This document shows positions 21,952 through 30,344 of a DNA stretch of 34,825 nt, in pieces. The stretch comes from Streptomyces sabulosicollis (lineage in GTDB: Bacteria; Actinomycetota; Actinomycetes; Streptomycetales; Streptomycetaceae). The DNA is taken from assembly GCF_016103465.1 (NCBI RefSeq), contig NZ_JAEEAP010000048.1:1-34825 (forward strand), in the 5' to 3' direction. The translations under genes and the position numbers were made by a program. How positions within the stretch are numbered: the stretch's first letter is position 1; each line of letters opens with the position of its first letter. The notes beneath the pieces are model-generated. The model worked only from the letters and a program-made list of their open reading frames with translations, did not search any database and was not told the origin of the DNA.

Positions 21952-24900
21952 TCAGATCAGTGCGGCGGCCTCCTCCAGCGTGAGACCGGCGCCCTCGGCA
22001 TAGGCCCGCTCGTACCCGGCGTCCCCGAGCTCGGCCCGCGCCGCGGCCTCGGTCCGCTCCCGGCCCGTCCGCTCGACGGCGGACTTCCGGTGGTACTGGC
22101 GCGTGCGCAGCGCGTCGTACGCCCCCACCAGCCGCGCCGCGGTCCTGGCCCGCTCGGCGCCGCCGAGGCCGCCCAGCGCCTCGGCCCCGGTGAGCAGCTG
22201 GGTCACCGGGATGTGCGGCCCGATGAGGTCCGTCAGCCGGCCGGCGGTCTTCGCCAGCGCACCGCGCACGCCCTCCAGGGCGTCGCCCGGCCGTCCCTCC
22301 AGCAGGTCCAGCCAGGCCAGCATCCCCTCCACCATGCCCGTGAACAGCCGCAGCGACCGGCCCTCGAACTCACCGTGCAGGGTGACCAGCAGGGCCCGCG
22401 CCTCCGCGAGGCGGCCCGTGGTCCCGCAGCGCAGCGCCAGATGGATCCGGGCGTACGACAGCGCCTCGGCGCCCACGTGCTGCCGCTGCCCGACCACCTC
22501 GCGCAGGATCCGCTCGCCCTCCGCGGCCTCCTCCTCGTCCCCCAGCTCCATGAAGATCCCGGCCAGCCGGGAGCGGAGGAACAGCACCTGTTCATGGGCC
22601 CCGAGGTCCTGGGCGCAGCGGATCGCCGCGCGGTAGTCCTCGGCCGCGGCCGCGCCCTCGCCGCGCTGTTCCCGGCTCTCGCCGCGGCCGGCCAGCGCCT
22701 CCGCCGTGCCCCATACGTCACCGAGTCGGCGGAAGATCGCCAGGGCCTCGTCGGCGTCGCGGATCGCGCCCTCGCGCTCGTCGCTCCGCTCGTTGTGGAT
22801 CCTGGCGCGCAGCTGGAGGTTGAATGCCAGCTCCCACTCGTAGCCCAGTTCCCGGCAGGTGCGCACCGCCTCGTCGGCCATCCCCCGCAACAGGGCGAAG
22901 CCACCCTTGAGGATCACCGCGAAGAACCACAGGACGCCCGGCAGACGGCAGGTCTGGGGCAGCCCCGGGCGGTAGGCGGAGACGATGCCCTCCAACTCCC
23001 TCTGGGTGTCGGCGCCCACCATGGCCTGGAGGTCGCCCTCGATGTTGGACAGCGCGAACAGCCGCGCCCCGCGCCGCGCCTCCTCCAGCAGCTCGGGCGC
23101 CATCGGCGGCGGGGCGGCGATACAGCTGACGTACAGCGGAGGCGCGGGGGCCGCGGGCGGCGTGAAGGGGCTCGGCCCGAGCTCGGCCGCGGCGGTCGCC
23201 CAATGGTGGGCCTCGACGCGGTGGCCGCGCAGATGCCAGAACCAGCCGAGCGAGAGCACCAGGCACAGCGCCTCCTGCTCGTCGCGGGCGGCCACGGCCC
23301 GGCGCAGCGCGGTGCGCAGGTTCTCGTGCTCCGTCTCCAGCCGGAGGAGCCAGTGGCGCTGTGCGGGGCCGCGCAGCAGCGGATCGGCGGTACGGGCCAG
23401 CTCCCGGTAGGCGACCAGATGGCGGCGTTCGACCGCGGCCCGCTCGCCGGACTCGTCCAGCCGCTCCGCCGCGTACTCGGCGACGGTCTCCAGCAGCCGG
23501 TAGCGCATCTCCCCGTCCGTCCCCGGCTCCGGGCCGGACGCGGTGACGACGAGCGATTTATCGACAAGGGAACCGAGCAGGGCGGCCACATCGCGGGGCT
23601 CCACGGCCCCGGCGCGCCCGGTGTGCTCCTCGATGTCCCCGCACACCGCCTCCGCCTCGGCCAGCCCGCAGCCGCCCGCGAAGACGGACAGCCGGGCGAG
23701 CACGGTGCGTTCGGGGGCGTCCAGCAGGCCCCAGGACCAGTCGACGACGGCGCGCAGGGTCTGCTGGCGGGGCAGCGCCGTACGGCTGCCGCTGGTCAGG
23801 AGGCGGAAGCGGTCGTCCAGACGGTCGGCGAGCTGCCGTGGGGTGAGCAGCCGCAGCCGCGCGGCGGCCAGCTCGATCGCCAGGGGCAGCCCGTCCAGGC
23901 GCCGGCAGATCTCGGCGCACGCGGCCGGGTCGTCCTCGGTACGGAATCCGGGCCGGGCCGCCGCGCCCCGGTCCTGGAGCAGCCGCAGCGCGACGGGGTC
24001 GGGCAGCGGCTCCACGGGACGCACCAACTCCCCCGGAACGGCGAGGGGTTCGCGGCTGGTGGCCAGGATGGTGACCCCGGGGCACTGGGCGAGCAGGGAC
24101 TCGGCGAGGTGGGCCGCGGCCGCCACGAGGTGTTCGCAGTTGTCGAGCACGATCAGCATCCGGCGCGGGGCGCAGTGCTCGATGAGCCGGGCGCGTGGAT
24201 CGTGCAGCGTCGGGTCGGCGGCGCGCAGCCCCTCGGCCGCCGTGCCGAGGATGACCGTCTCGCGCGCCCCGAGCGCGCTGAGGACCGTCTCCGGAACGGT
24301 CTCGGGGTCGTCCACGGGCGCGAGCTCGGCCAGCCACACCCCGTCCGGCCAGTCGGGCGCGACCGCCTCGGCGGCCTCCTGCGACAGCCGCGTCTTCCCG
24401 GCCCCGCCGGGCCCGAGGAGCGTGATCAGCCGGTGCTCGGCCAGATCCCCGCGCAGGACCTTCAGATCGGCCTCGCGCCCGACGAAGCTGGTCAGCCGGG
24501 CCCGCAGATTGCCACCACCGCTGCGGGCTGAGGCGGGACCGGGCAGAACGCGACGTGCGACGGAACCGGCCGGAACGGGCTCGGACGAACCGGAACCGGG
24601 TGAACCGGAACCGGACGCACCGGGGCCGGACGGCCCCGCCGCCCCCTCACCGGTCACCGCCAGCAGCTCGGCGTGGAGTGCCCGCAGCTCCGGCCCCGGA
24701 TCCGCGCCCAGCCGCTCGGCGATCTCGTGACGGATCGCCTCGTACGCGACCAGCGCCTCCGCCACCCGGCCCACGTCCCGCAGGGCGCGGACGCGCAGCG
24801 CGTGCAGCGGCTCGTCCAGCGGGTGGGCGTCGCAGAGCCCGGTGAGCGCGGGGAGTGCCTGCTCGGCGCGGCCGAGGGCGAGGTCGGCGGCGAACCGGGC

Positions 24901-25371
24901 GCGCCGCGCGTCCAGCCGTCGCGCCTCGGCACGGGCGGCGGGCGCGGTGGCGTCGGGCAGATCGCTGAGCGCGGGCCCGCGCCACAGCGCGAGGGCGGCG
25001 TCCAGCAGGTCGACGGCCTTGGCCGGATCGCCGTCGGCGAGGGCGCGGGCGCCCTCCTCCGCAAGCCGTTCGAAGCGGTGCAGATCGATGTCGTCGGGGT
25101 CGGCGCTCAGCCGGTACCCGCCCGGAACGGACTCCACGGCGTGCTTGCCGAGCGCCCGCCGCAGCCGCCCGACCAGCGCCTGCAGCGCGCCGTGCTCATC
25201 GGCGGGTGGATCGGCGTCCCAGATCTCCCCGATGAGCGCCCCGGTGGTCCGCGCCCGCCCGGGCGCCAGCGCGAGCGCCGCCAGCAGCGCACGCAGCCGC
25301 GGCCCGCCGACGTCCACGGGGGTGCCGTCGTCATGGCGGGCCTGGGTGGTGCCGAGGATGCCGTAGCGCAC
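21952..25371 (-). CDS. AfsR/SARP-family transcriptional regulator with NB-ARC and TPR-like regions
   Basis: A 1139-residue regulator. Residues 1-95 form an OmpR-type winged helix (RLRALLAALALAPGR, ALQALVGRLRRAL, VPGGYRL); 97-240 a bacterial transcriptional activation (BTAD) domain; 243-275 a Gly/Ser/Pro-rich linker; from ~296 (FVGRE) an NB-ARC/STAND ATPase with Walker A LLGPGGAGKTRL at 318-329 and Walker B LIVLD near 406; the C-terminal ~450 residues are TPR-like helices. Such proteins activate antibiotic or regulatory genes through tandem repeats near promoters and are gated by ATP and often phosphorylation. GTG 25371 is the start; no ribosome binding site is obvious. Targets are not evident; no biosynthetic cluster is in the window. 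Confidence 0.92.
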   Translation of the reverse strand: MRYGILGTTQARHDDGTPVDVGGPRLRALLAALALAPGRARTTGALIGEIWDADPPADEHGALQALVGRLRRALGKHAVESVPGGYRLSADPDDIDLHRFERLAEEGARALADGDPAKAVDLLDAALALWRGPALSDLPDATAPAARAEARRLDARRARFAADLALGRAEQALPALTGLCDAHPLDEPLHALRVRALRDVGRVAEALVAYEAIRHEIAERLGADPGPELRALHAELLAVTGEGAAGPSGPGASGSGSPGSGSSEPVPAGSVARRVLPGPASARSGGGNLRARLTSFVGREADLKVLRGDLAEHRLITLLGPGGAGKTRLSQEAAEAVAPDWPDGVWLAELAPVDDPETVPETVLSALGARETVILGTAAEGLRAADPTLHDPRARLIEHCAPRRMLIVLDNCEHLVAAAAHLAESLLAQCPGVTILATSREPLAVPGELVRPVEPLPDPVALRLLQDRGAAARPGFRTEDDPAACAEICRRLDGLPLAIELAAARLRLLTPRQLADRLDDRFRLLTSGSRTALPRQQTLRAVVDWSWGLLDAPERTVLARLSVFAGGCGLAEAEAVCGDIEEHTGRAGAVEPRDVAALLGSLVDKSLVVTASGPEPGTDGEMRYRLLETVAEYAAERLDESGERAAVERRHLVAYRELARTADPLLRGPAQRHWLLRLETEHENLRTALRRAVAARDEQEALCLVLSLGWFWHLRGHRVEAHHWATAAAELGPSPFTPPAAPAPPLYVSCIAAPPPMAPELLEEARRGARLFALSNIEGDLQAMVGADTQRELEGIVSAYRPGLPQTCRLPGVLWFFAVILKGGFALLRGMADEAVRTCRELGYEWELAFNLQLRARIHNERSDEREGAIRDADEALAIFRRLGDVWGTAEALAGRGESREQRGEGAAAAEDYRAAIRCAQDLGAHEQVLFLRSRLAGIFMELGDEEEAAEGERILREVVGQRQHVGAEALSYARIHLALRCGTTGRLAEARALLVTLHGEFEGRSLRLFTGMVEGMLAWLDLLEGRPGDALEGVRGALAKTAGRLTDLIGPHIPVTQLLTGAEALGGLGGAERARTAARLVGAYDALRTRQYHRKSAVERTGRERTEAAARAELGDAGYERAYAEGAGLTLEEAAALI

Positions 25372-25562
25372 GGGCCCATTCTGATGGATGGTCCGCCGGG
25401 CGGGGCAGCAGCCTCGGACGCGGGGGAACGGTGCCGGGCCGGGGACGAGCGTGCCCGGGCGCGTGGCGCTGCTCCTATCCGTCCCGCCCGGCGCGGAACT
25501 CCGCGCACCCTGTCCGTCGTTTCCCCCTCAGCGCTCACCAGCCCGTATGGAGACCCCAGCCG

Positions 25563-26360
25563 ATGACCACCGCAGTCAGCCGCCGCGACCGGCGCATCAG
25601 CCCCGTCTTCCTCGGTCTGTTCGCGATCATGGTCGTGTCCGCGTGGGCCGTGTGGACGGAGTACTCCGCGAGCCCCGGCTTCGCCGTGTTCCTGTTCGTC
25701 GTCTCGGGCTGGATCGTCTCCCTCTGTCTGCACGAGTACGCCCATGCGCGCACCGCGCTGCACGGCGGGGACCTGTCGATCGGCACGAAGGGCTATCTGA
25801 CCCTCAACCCGCTGAAGTACACCCATGTGGCGCTGAGCATCGTGCTGCCCGTGATCTTCGTGATCATGGGCGGGATCGGGCTGCCGGGCGGGGCGGTGTT
25901 CATCGAGCGGCACCGGATCCGGGGGCGGTGGAAGCACAGCCTGATCTCGGCCGCGGGCCCGCTGACGAACGTGCTGTTCGCGGCCGCGCTGACCGCCCCG
26001 TTCTGGCTCGGCGCCACCGACCGGGTGCCCGAGCTCTTCCGCTACGCACTCGCCTTCCTGGCGCTGCTGCAGGTCACGGCGGCGATCCTGAACTTCCTGC
26101 CGGTGCCGGGCCTGGACGGATACGGGGTGATCGAGCCCTGGCTGTCCTACCGCATCCGGCGCCAGGTCGAGCCGTACGCCCCGTTCGGGCTGCTCGCGGT
26201 CTTCGGAATCCTGTGGATACCCGAGGTCAACCAGGCGTTCTTCGAGGCGATCGACGCGGTGATGCGGGCCCTGGGCGTCACGGAATGGGACACCTACTGG
26301 GGTCAGGAGTTCTTCCGCTTCTGGCAGGGCGAGCCCGATATCGCGGGGTTCCGCTCCTAG
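25563..26360 (+). CDS. M50-family (site-2-protease-like) integral membrane metallopeptidase
   Basis: A 265-residue polytopic membrane protein. The zinc motif HEYAH (residues 57-61, with catalytic Glu58) lies in a membrane segment, VSLCLHEYAHA, and the third ligand motif is NFLPVPGLDGYG near residues 178-189 (the NPxPxxDG-type motif, Asp ligand). ISAAGPLTNVLFAAAL is the expected GPLxN helix. Members cleave transmembrane anti-sigma factors or other helices; the substrate is unknown. ATG 25563 has GGAGA upstream; the frame from 25431 adds a non-family leader and is rejected. It is a single gene divergent from the AfsR-like regulator and ends in a long hairpin that includes its stop codon. Confidence 0.9.
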   Translation: MTTAVSRRDRRISPVFLGLFAIMVVSAWAVWTEYSASPGFAVFLFVVSGWIVSLCLHEYAHARTALHGGDLSIGTKGYLTLNPLKYTHVALSIVLPVIFVIMGGIGLPGGAVFIERHRIRGRWKHSLISAAGPLTNVLFAAALTAPFWLGATDRVPELFRYALAFLALLQVTAAILNFLPVPGLDGYGVIEPWLSYRIRRQVEPYAPFGLLAVFGILWIPEVNQAFFEAIDAVMRALGVTEWDTYWGQEFFRFWQGEPDIAGFRS

Positions 26361-26411
26361 GGTCCTTCTGACGGATCTCCGCTCCACGGAGATCCGTCAG
26401 AAGGACCCTGG
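26357..26411 (+). terminator. Very long perfect hairpin terminator starting at the M50 stop codon
   Basis: A 21-bp perfect stem, GGTCCTTCTGACGG.../...CCGTCAGAAGGACC, with a 5-nt loop CTCCA (26361-26407). Four further pairs (one T-G wobble) extend outward through the TAG stop codon, so the duplex spans 26357-26411. It is far longer than usual Streptomyces terminators and could block antisense reading too. Confidence 0.85.
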
Positions 26412-26427
26412 CCCGCGCGGGGCGCGA

Positions 26428-26463
26428 GCCCCCGCTGAGCTTGTGAGGTGGCTCAGCGGGGGC
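26428..26463 (-). terminator. Terminator of the secreted beta/gamma-crystallin-like gene
   Basis: GCCCCCGCTGAGC (26428-26440) and GCTCAGCGGGGGC (26451-26463) form a perfect 13-bp stem with a 10-nt loop, 22 nt beyond the stop of the minus-strand gene. Confidence 0.8.
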
Positions 26464-26485
26464 GTTCAGTGCCGCGCCTGGGCTG

Positions 26486-27052
26486 TCAGCGCCACCGCAG
26501 GGAGGAGGTCTTGTTGTTCATGGACCCCATGTCCTTTTGGCTGTTCCGGTAGCCGGTCCGGTCGCCTCGGTAGCCGGGGGCCTCGTAATGGTTCACCTGG
26601 CAGCCGTTGTACCCCTGGTAGGAGGAGATCCTGTCGTCCCAGGCGGGGTCGACGCCGTCTATGTCACTCAGTCCGTAGTCCCAGCTGTCGTCGCTGCCGC
26701 ACGCACCCAGTGCGAAGGTGAGGGTCGCGGGATTGTGGTTCGGATTCTCGTATTCGATCGAGGAAACCGGCGCCCGCCCATCTGAGGCTAACCCCGACGC
26801 GTTGATGTCCCGGGCGAATTCCGCGCTCGCCAGGGCCACCGCGGGATCGCTCGGGGCTTCGGTGACACGTCCCCCGGTGGCCTGGCGGATGGCCTCGCGG
26901 AAGGTGTCGTAGCAGGTGGTCGAGGGGCCGGGCGCGACCACGCAGTGCCGGCCCGGAGCGTTTCCTCCCGCGGGCGAGGCATACGCGGGGGCTGAGGCGA
27001 TTCCGCCCAGCAGCGCGGTCGTGGCGATGACCCCGGTCAGGATCCGTTTCAT
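26486..27052 (-). CDS. Secreted protein with beta/gamma-crystallin-like C-terminus
   Basis: A 188-residue exported protein. Residues 1-26 are a Sec signal peptide (MKR, hydrophobic core, AYA cleavage site). The middle part has a pair of cysteines, CVVAPGPSTTCYDTF, and an Ala-rich helix; the last ~50 residues read DRISSYQGYNGCQVNHYEAP, GYRG and MNNKTSSLRW, the pattern of a beta/gamma-crystallin or peptidase-inhibitor I36 motif (Tyr corner, Gly, SSLRW). It could be a calcium-binding wall-associated protein or a protease inhibitor; I cannot choose between them. GGGAG precedes ATG 27052; the frame continues to 27292 without sense. It is divergent from an ArsR-like regulator. Confidence 0.8.
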   Translation of the reverse strand: MKRILTGVIATTALLGGIASAPAYASPAGGNAPGRHCVVAPGPSTTCYDTFREAIRQATGGRVTEAPSDPAVALASAEFARDINASGLASDGRAPVSSIEYENPNHNPATLTFALGACGSDDSWDYGLSDIDGVDPAWDDRISSYQGYNGCQVNHYEAPGYRGDRTGYRNSQKDMGSMNNKTSSLRWR

Positions 27053-27208
27053 GGAATTCTCCCGTCGTCGAGCCGAACGGATGCACGATTTTCCGCGAGC
27101 ACCGAGTGTTCGGCGGTCCGTCAGCTTTTCCAGATTCCGGGGGCACGGCCGGGCTGTCGACGTGATTCGTACTGGCCCGAAGAACCGCGAATCGGAAGAA
27201 TCGCCGCC

Positions 27209-28234
27209 ATGACACTGCGGATTCACTTCACGGCCGCGGATCTGGCCCGCACGCGGCTCGCGAAGGGCCCCGCCCGGCTGCTGGAACTGCATACGGCGTT
27301 ACGGATGTTGCAGCGATCCGCGTATCCGCTCCGGCTCGACGCGTGGCGAAACAATGCGTTAAGGCAGCTGAGCCCACGCGTGCGCATGCTGTTCGATCTG
27401 ATCCCACCGCGGGGCTGGGCCGTGGATTTCCTGAATCCGATGGATACCGACGCCCGCCTGGACGAACTGCTGGAGACGGTGCGGCGGACGCCCGCCCTCT
27501 ACCTCCGCACCGATCTGCGGCGGTGGGCGGAACTGCGGCGTTGGCGGGTCCCCCCGTGGACCCGCCGCATCGGTGCCGAGCCCGAACTCTTCCACGACCT
27601 GGTCGACACGCTGGGCCAGGCCCATGACCAGCTGATCGGCCCCTACTGGCACCAGATCGAACGGGTGGCGTGTGCCGACCGGACCCTGCGCGTGCGTCAC
27701 CTCGCCGAGGGCGGTGTGGAAGGGCTTCTGCGACGGCTCAATCCGGCCTACGTCCGATGGCGGCCGCCCGTTCTGGAACTCACCACGGCCTCCGGCGTCA
27801 GCGGGGACGTCCACCTCGGTGGCCGGGGGCTCCTGCTGATCCCCTCGCTCTTCGGGACGGCCCACTCCATCGTCAACCCCGACGCCGATCCCCAGCCCTG
27901 GCTCACCTTTCCCCTGCGCCACGACGAGGACCTCACCGCACTGCCCGCCGCCGCGACCGCCGCGGCGCTGACCAGCGTGCCCCACTGCCTGGCCAGGCTG
28001 CTGGGCCGCACCCGCGCCACCGTGCTGTGCGCGGTCGCCGACCACCCCGGCTGCACCACCACCGAGCTCGCCCGCTACGCGGCCATCGCCCCGGCCAGCG
28101 CCAGTGAGCACGCCACCGTCCTGCGCGGGGCCGGTCTGACCACCCTCAGCCGCCATCGCAACACGGTCTTCCACACGCTGGCCCCCGCCGGTGTCAGCCT
28201 CCTCAACGCCTCCACCGCCGCCGCCGGCGGCTAG
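27209..28234 (+). CDS. ArsR-like winged-helix regulator with DUF5937 N-terminus
   Basis: A 341-residue transcription factor. The N-terminus RIHFTAADLARTRLAKGPARL and the following LLELHTALRMLQR are typical for DUF5937, which fills about residues 1-240 and probably senses a ligand or partner. The C-terminal ~80 residues form an ArsR-type winged helix: LLGRTRATVLCAVADHPGCT, TTELARYAAIAPASASEHAT and VLRGAGLTTLSRHRNTVFHTL. No metal-binding Cys pair of ArsR/SmtB is seen, so metal sensing is unlikely. It is divergent from the secreted protein gene with a 156-bp intergenic region, so it may control that gene and itself. Confidence 0.85.
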   Translation: MTLRIHFTAADLARTRLAKGPARLLELHTALRMLQRSAYPLRLDAWRNNALRQLSPRVRMLFDLIPPRGWAVDFLNPMDTDARLDELLETVRRTPALYLRTDLRRWAELRRWRVPPWTRRIGAEPELFHDLVDTLGQAHDQLIGPYWHQIERVACADRTLRVRHLAEGGVEGLLRRLNPAYVRWRPPVLELTTASGVSGDVHLGGRGLLLIPSLFGTAHSIVNPDADPQPWLTFPLRHDEDLTALPAAATAAALTSVPHCLARLLGRTRATVLCAVADHPGCTTTELARYAAIAPASASEHATVLRGAGLTTLSRHRNTVFHTLAPAGVSLLNASTAAAGG

Positions 28235-28243
28235 CCGGACACG

Positions 28244-28444
28244 TCAGTGCGCGGCGCCCGTGCCCTCGCGGTCGGCCGCGCGGGCGGCGCGGGCCTTGCG
28301 GAGGTAGTACCAGGCCATGTTGGAGGAGATACCGGCGATCAGGATCCAGACGATGCCGAGCCAGCTCCCCCGCGCGAAGGACACGACGGCCGCGGCGATC
28401 GCGAGGACGCAGACGGCCAGGGTGTAGAGGGCGAGGCGGGGCAT
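28244..28444 (-). CDS. Small two-helix membrane protein
   Basis: A 66-residue protein with two predicted membrane helices (about residues 5-22 and 27-47) and a basic, cytoplasmic tail (YYLRKARAARAADREG). AGGAG lies 9 nt before ATG 28444. This type of small integral membrane protein is common in Streptomyces and has no known function. It is convergent with the ArsR-like gene, 9 bp away. Confidence 0.75.
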   Translation of the reverse strand: MPRLALYTLAVCVLAIAAAVVSFARGSWLGIVWILIAGISSNMAWYYLRKARAARAADREGTGAAH

Positions 28445-28548
28445 GGGGTCGGCTCCTGTCGGGGGGTGTGTCACTCCCCGCCATTGTCCCCCATACGCCG
28501 CCGGAGGTGCCGGGCGCCCCGGGCGGGGGCGGGCGCGCGGGGCCGCCC

Positions 28549-29286
28549 TCAGACGTCCGTGACGCGCAGCCCCGCGTGGGCCTTGTAGCGGCGGTTGACC
28601 GAGATCAGGTTGGCCACCAGGGACTCCACCTGGTGGGCGTTGCGCAGCCGGCCCGCGTAGACGCCGCGCATGCCCGGGATGCGGGCCGCGAGCGCCTGGA
28701 CGACGTCGGTGTCGGCACGCGACTCGCCCAGGACCATCACATCGGTGTCGATCTGCTCGACCTCCGGGTCCTGCAGCAGTACGGCCGAGAGGTGGTGGAA
28801 GGCCGCGGTGACGCGGGAGTCCGGCAGCAGGGCGGCGGCCTGCTCGGCGGCGCTGCCCTCCTCGGGCCGCAGGGCGTACGCGCCCTTCTTGTCGAAGCCC
28901 AGCGGGTTGACGCAGTCGATGACCAGCTTGCCGCCGAGCTCCTCGCGCAGCCCCTCCAGCGTCTTGGCGTGGCCGTCCCACGGGACCGCGACGATGACGA
29001 TGTCGCTGCGGCGCGAGCACTCGGCGTTGTCCGCGCCCTCGATGCCGAGCTCCGCGCCGCCCAGCTCCCGCGCCGCGGTCTGCGCGCGCTCGGCGGCGCG
29101 CGAACCGATGATCACCTTCTGGCCGGCCCTGGCCAGCCGGTAGGCGAGACCGCGGCCCTGGTCTCCGGTGCCCCCGAGGACACCGACGGTCAGGCCCGAC
29201 ACATCGGGGAGGTCCCACGGGTCCTTGGCGGGAGCCTTCTTCGCGGGGGCGTCGGACGCGGAGTTCGTGGCATCAGGAGTAGTCAT
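28549..29286 (-). CDS. npdG: NADPH-dependent F420 reductase (F420:NADP oxidoreductase)
   Basis: Transfers hydride between NADPH and coenzyme F420. The 245-residue protein has a Rossmann NADP-binding fold, GLTVGVLGGTGDQGRGLAYR at 31-50, then VIIGSR with the Arg that binds the 2'-phosphate, IVIVAVPWDGHAKTL, VIDCVNPL and a C-terminal AHQVESLVANLISVNRRYK helix, all typical for NpdG. An N-terminal Ala/Lys/Asp tail of ~28 residues precedes the fold, which is usual in Streptomyces. ATG 29286 with AGGA upstream is preferred over ATG 29322. It follows the sugar-transporter operon on the same strand after 47 nt, but functional linkage is doubtful. Confidence 0.92.
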   Translation of the reverse strand: MTTPDATNSASDAPAKKAPAKDPWDLPDVSGLTVGVLGGTGDQGRGLAYRLARAGQKVIIGSRAAERAQTAARELGGAELGIEGADNAECSRRSDIVIVAVPWDGHAKTLEGLREELGGKLVIDCVNPLGFDKKGAYALRPEEGSAAEQAAALLPDSRVTAAFHHLSAVLLQDPEVEQIDTDVMVLGESRADTDVVQALAARIPGMRGVYAGRLRNAHQVESLVANLISVNRRYKAHAGLRVTDV

Positions 29287-29311
29287 GACAGTGATCCTGT
29301 CACGCACCACG

Positions 29312-29328
29312 GTCACCTTCATGGTGAC
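29312..29328 (-). promoter_or_regulatory. Inverted repeat between the permease gene and npdG
   Basis: GTCACC-TTCAT-GGTGAC, 6-bp arms with a 5-nt spacer, in the 47-bp gap. It may be a weak terminator of the sugar operon or an operator for npdG; it contains the alternative ATG of npdG. Confidence 0.3.
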
Positions 29329-29333
29329 GTCTC

Positions 29334-30344
29334 TTACGCCTTGACGCTCCCCTCCGTCAGCCCTGTGCGCCAGTACCGCTGCAACACCCCCATCAGCACC
29401 ATCAGCGGCAGGACGGACAGGAACGCCCCGCCGACCGTGTACTGGTACAGCTCCGGCTGCCGGTCCGCGTACCCCTGCCAGGACGTCAGACCGAGCTGAA
29501 TCGGGTAGAGGTCGGAGTCGGAGAGCATGACCAGCGGCAGAAAGAAGTTGTTCCAGATGTGCACGAACTGGAAGAGGAAGACGGTCACCAGCGCCGGGGT
29601 CATCAGCCGCAGCCCCAGCGTGGAGAAGATCCGCGCCTCCCCCGCGCCGTCGATCCGCGCCGCCTCCAGGAGGGAGTCCGGCACGGCGGCGGCCGCGTAG
29701 ATCCGGCACAGATAGACCCCGAAGGGGCTGACCACGCTGGGGATCAGCACGGCCCAGTAGGTGTTGGCCAGGCCGATCTCGCTGAACAGCAGATACAGCG
29801 GAAGGGCCAGCGCCGTGCCCGGGATCAGCACTCCGGCCAGGATGACGTTGAAGATGCCCTCCCGGCCGGGGAAGCGGTACTTGGCCAGGGCGTAACCGGC
29901 CGCGGCCGACAGCAGGGTGGCGGCGAGCGCGCCGACGCCCGCGTACATCAGGCTGTTGGCGAACCACCGGGCGTAGATGCCGTCGTCGTAGGTGAGCACC
30001 CGGTGCAGATAGTCCAGCGGGTGCGGGTCGTGGAACCAGAAGCCGAAGGTGCCGAAGAGATCGCTGCTGGACTTGGTGGAGGAGACGACGAGCCAGTAGA
30101 CGGGCGTCAGGAAGTAGAGGGCGGCGACGGTGAGCAGCGAGGCGGTGATGATCCGGTGCCGCAAGGGGGGCTCAGGACCCTCCCGGCCCTTCGCCGCGCG
30201 GCGGCGGCCCGCGCCGGGCCGGGTGCCGGGCGGGGCCGCCTCGGGCGCCCGCCCGGGCGCGGCCCCGCTCCCGGCCCTGTCCCCGGGCCCGTCCCCGGGT
30301 TCGCCGGCGACCACGCCGCCGGCCAGGTCGTTCGCCTCGTTCAT
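29334..30344 (-). CDS. Carbohydrate ABC transporter permease (MalG type)
   Basis: A 336-residue inner-membrane permease. After a ~60-residue Gly/Ala/Pro/Arg-rich cytoplasmic tail, six helices begin at RIITASLLTVAALYFLTPVYW. The ATPase-contact EAA loop reads LLEAARIDGAGEARIFSTLGLRLM, and the C-terminus QRYWRTGLTEGSVKA is typical for MalG-type subunits (TxGAVKG-like). Its ATG overlaps the stop of the upstream permease by 4 bp (ATGA). No ATPase gene is in the operon; in Streptomyces such systems often use the shared ATPase MsiK encoded elsewhere. Confidence 0.93.
   Translation of the reverse strand: MNEANDLAGGVVAGEPGDGPGDRAGSGAAPGRAPEAAPPGTRPGAGRRRAAKGREGPEPPLRHRIITASLLTVAALYFLTPVYWLVVSSTKSSSDLFGTFGFWFHDPHPLDYLHRVLTYDDGIYARWFANSLMYAGVGALAATLLSAAAGYALAKYRFPGREGIFNVILAGVLIPGTALALPLYLLFSEIGLANTYWAVLIPSVVSPFGVYLCRIYAAAAVPDSLLEAARIDGAGEARIFSTLGLRLMTPALVTVFLFQFVHIWNNFFLPLVMLSDSDLYPIQLGLTSWQGYADRQPELYQYTVGGAFLSVLPLMVLMGVLQRYWRTGLTEGSVKA

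Noticed and set aside
22090-24531. 813-codon plus-strand frame opposite the AfsR-like gene
   Set aside because: Same explanation: low-complexity antisense shadow of a gene with clear domains.
27164-27193. GATTCG/CGAATC inverted repeat with 18-bp spacing upstream of the DUF5937 gene
   Set aside because: Arms are short and widely spaced; too likely by chance to call an operator.
28445-28548. Terminator in the GC-rich gap after npdG
   Set aside because: Several overlapping G/C runs can pair in many ways, but no single convincing stem stands out.
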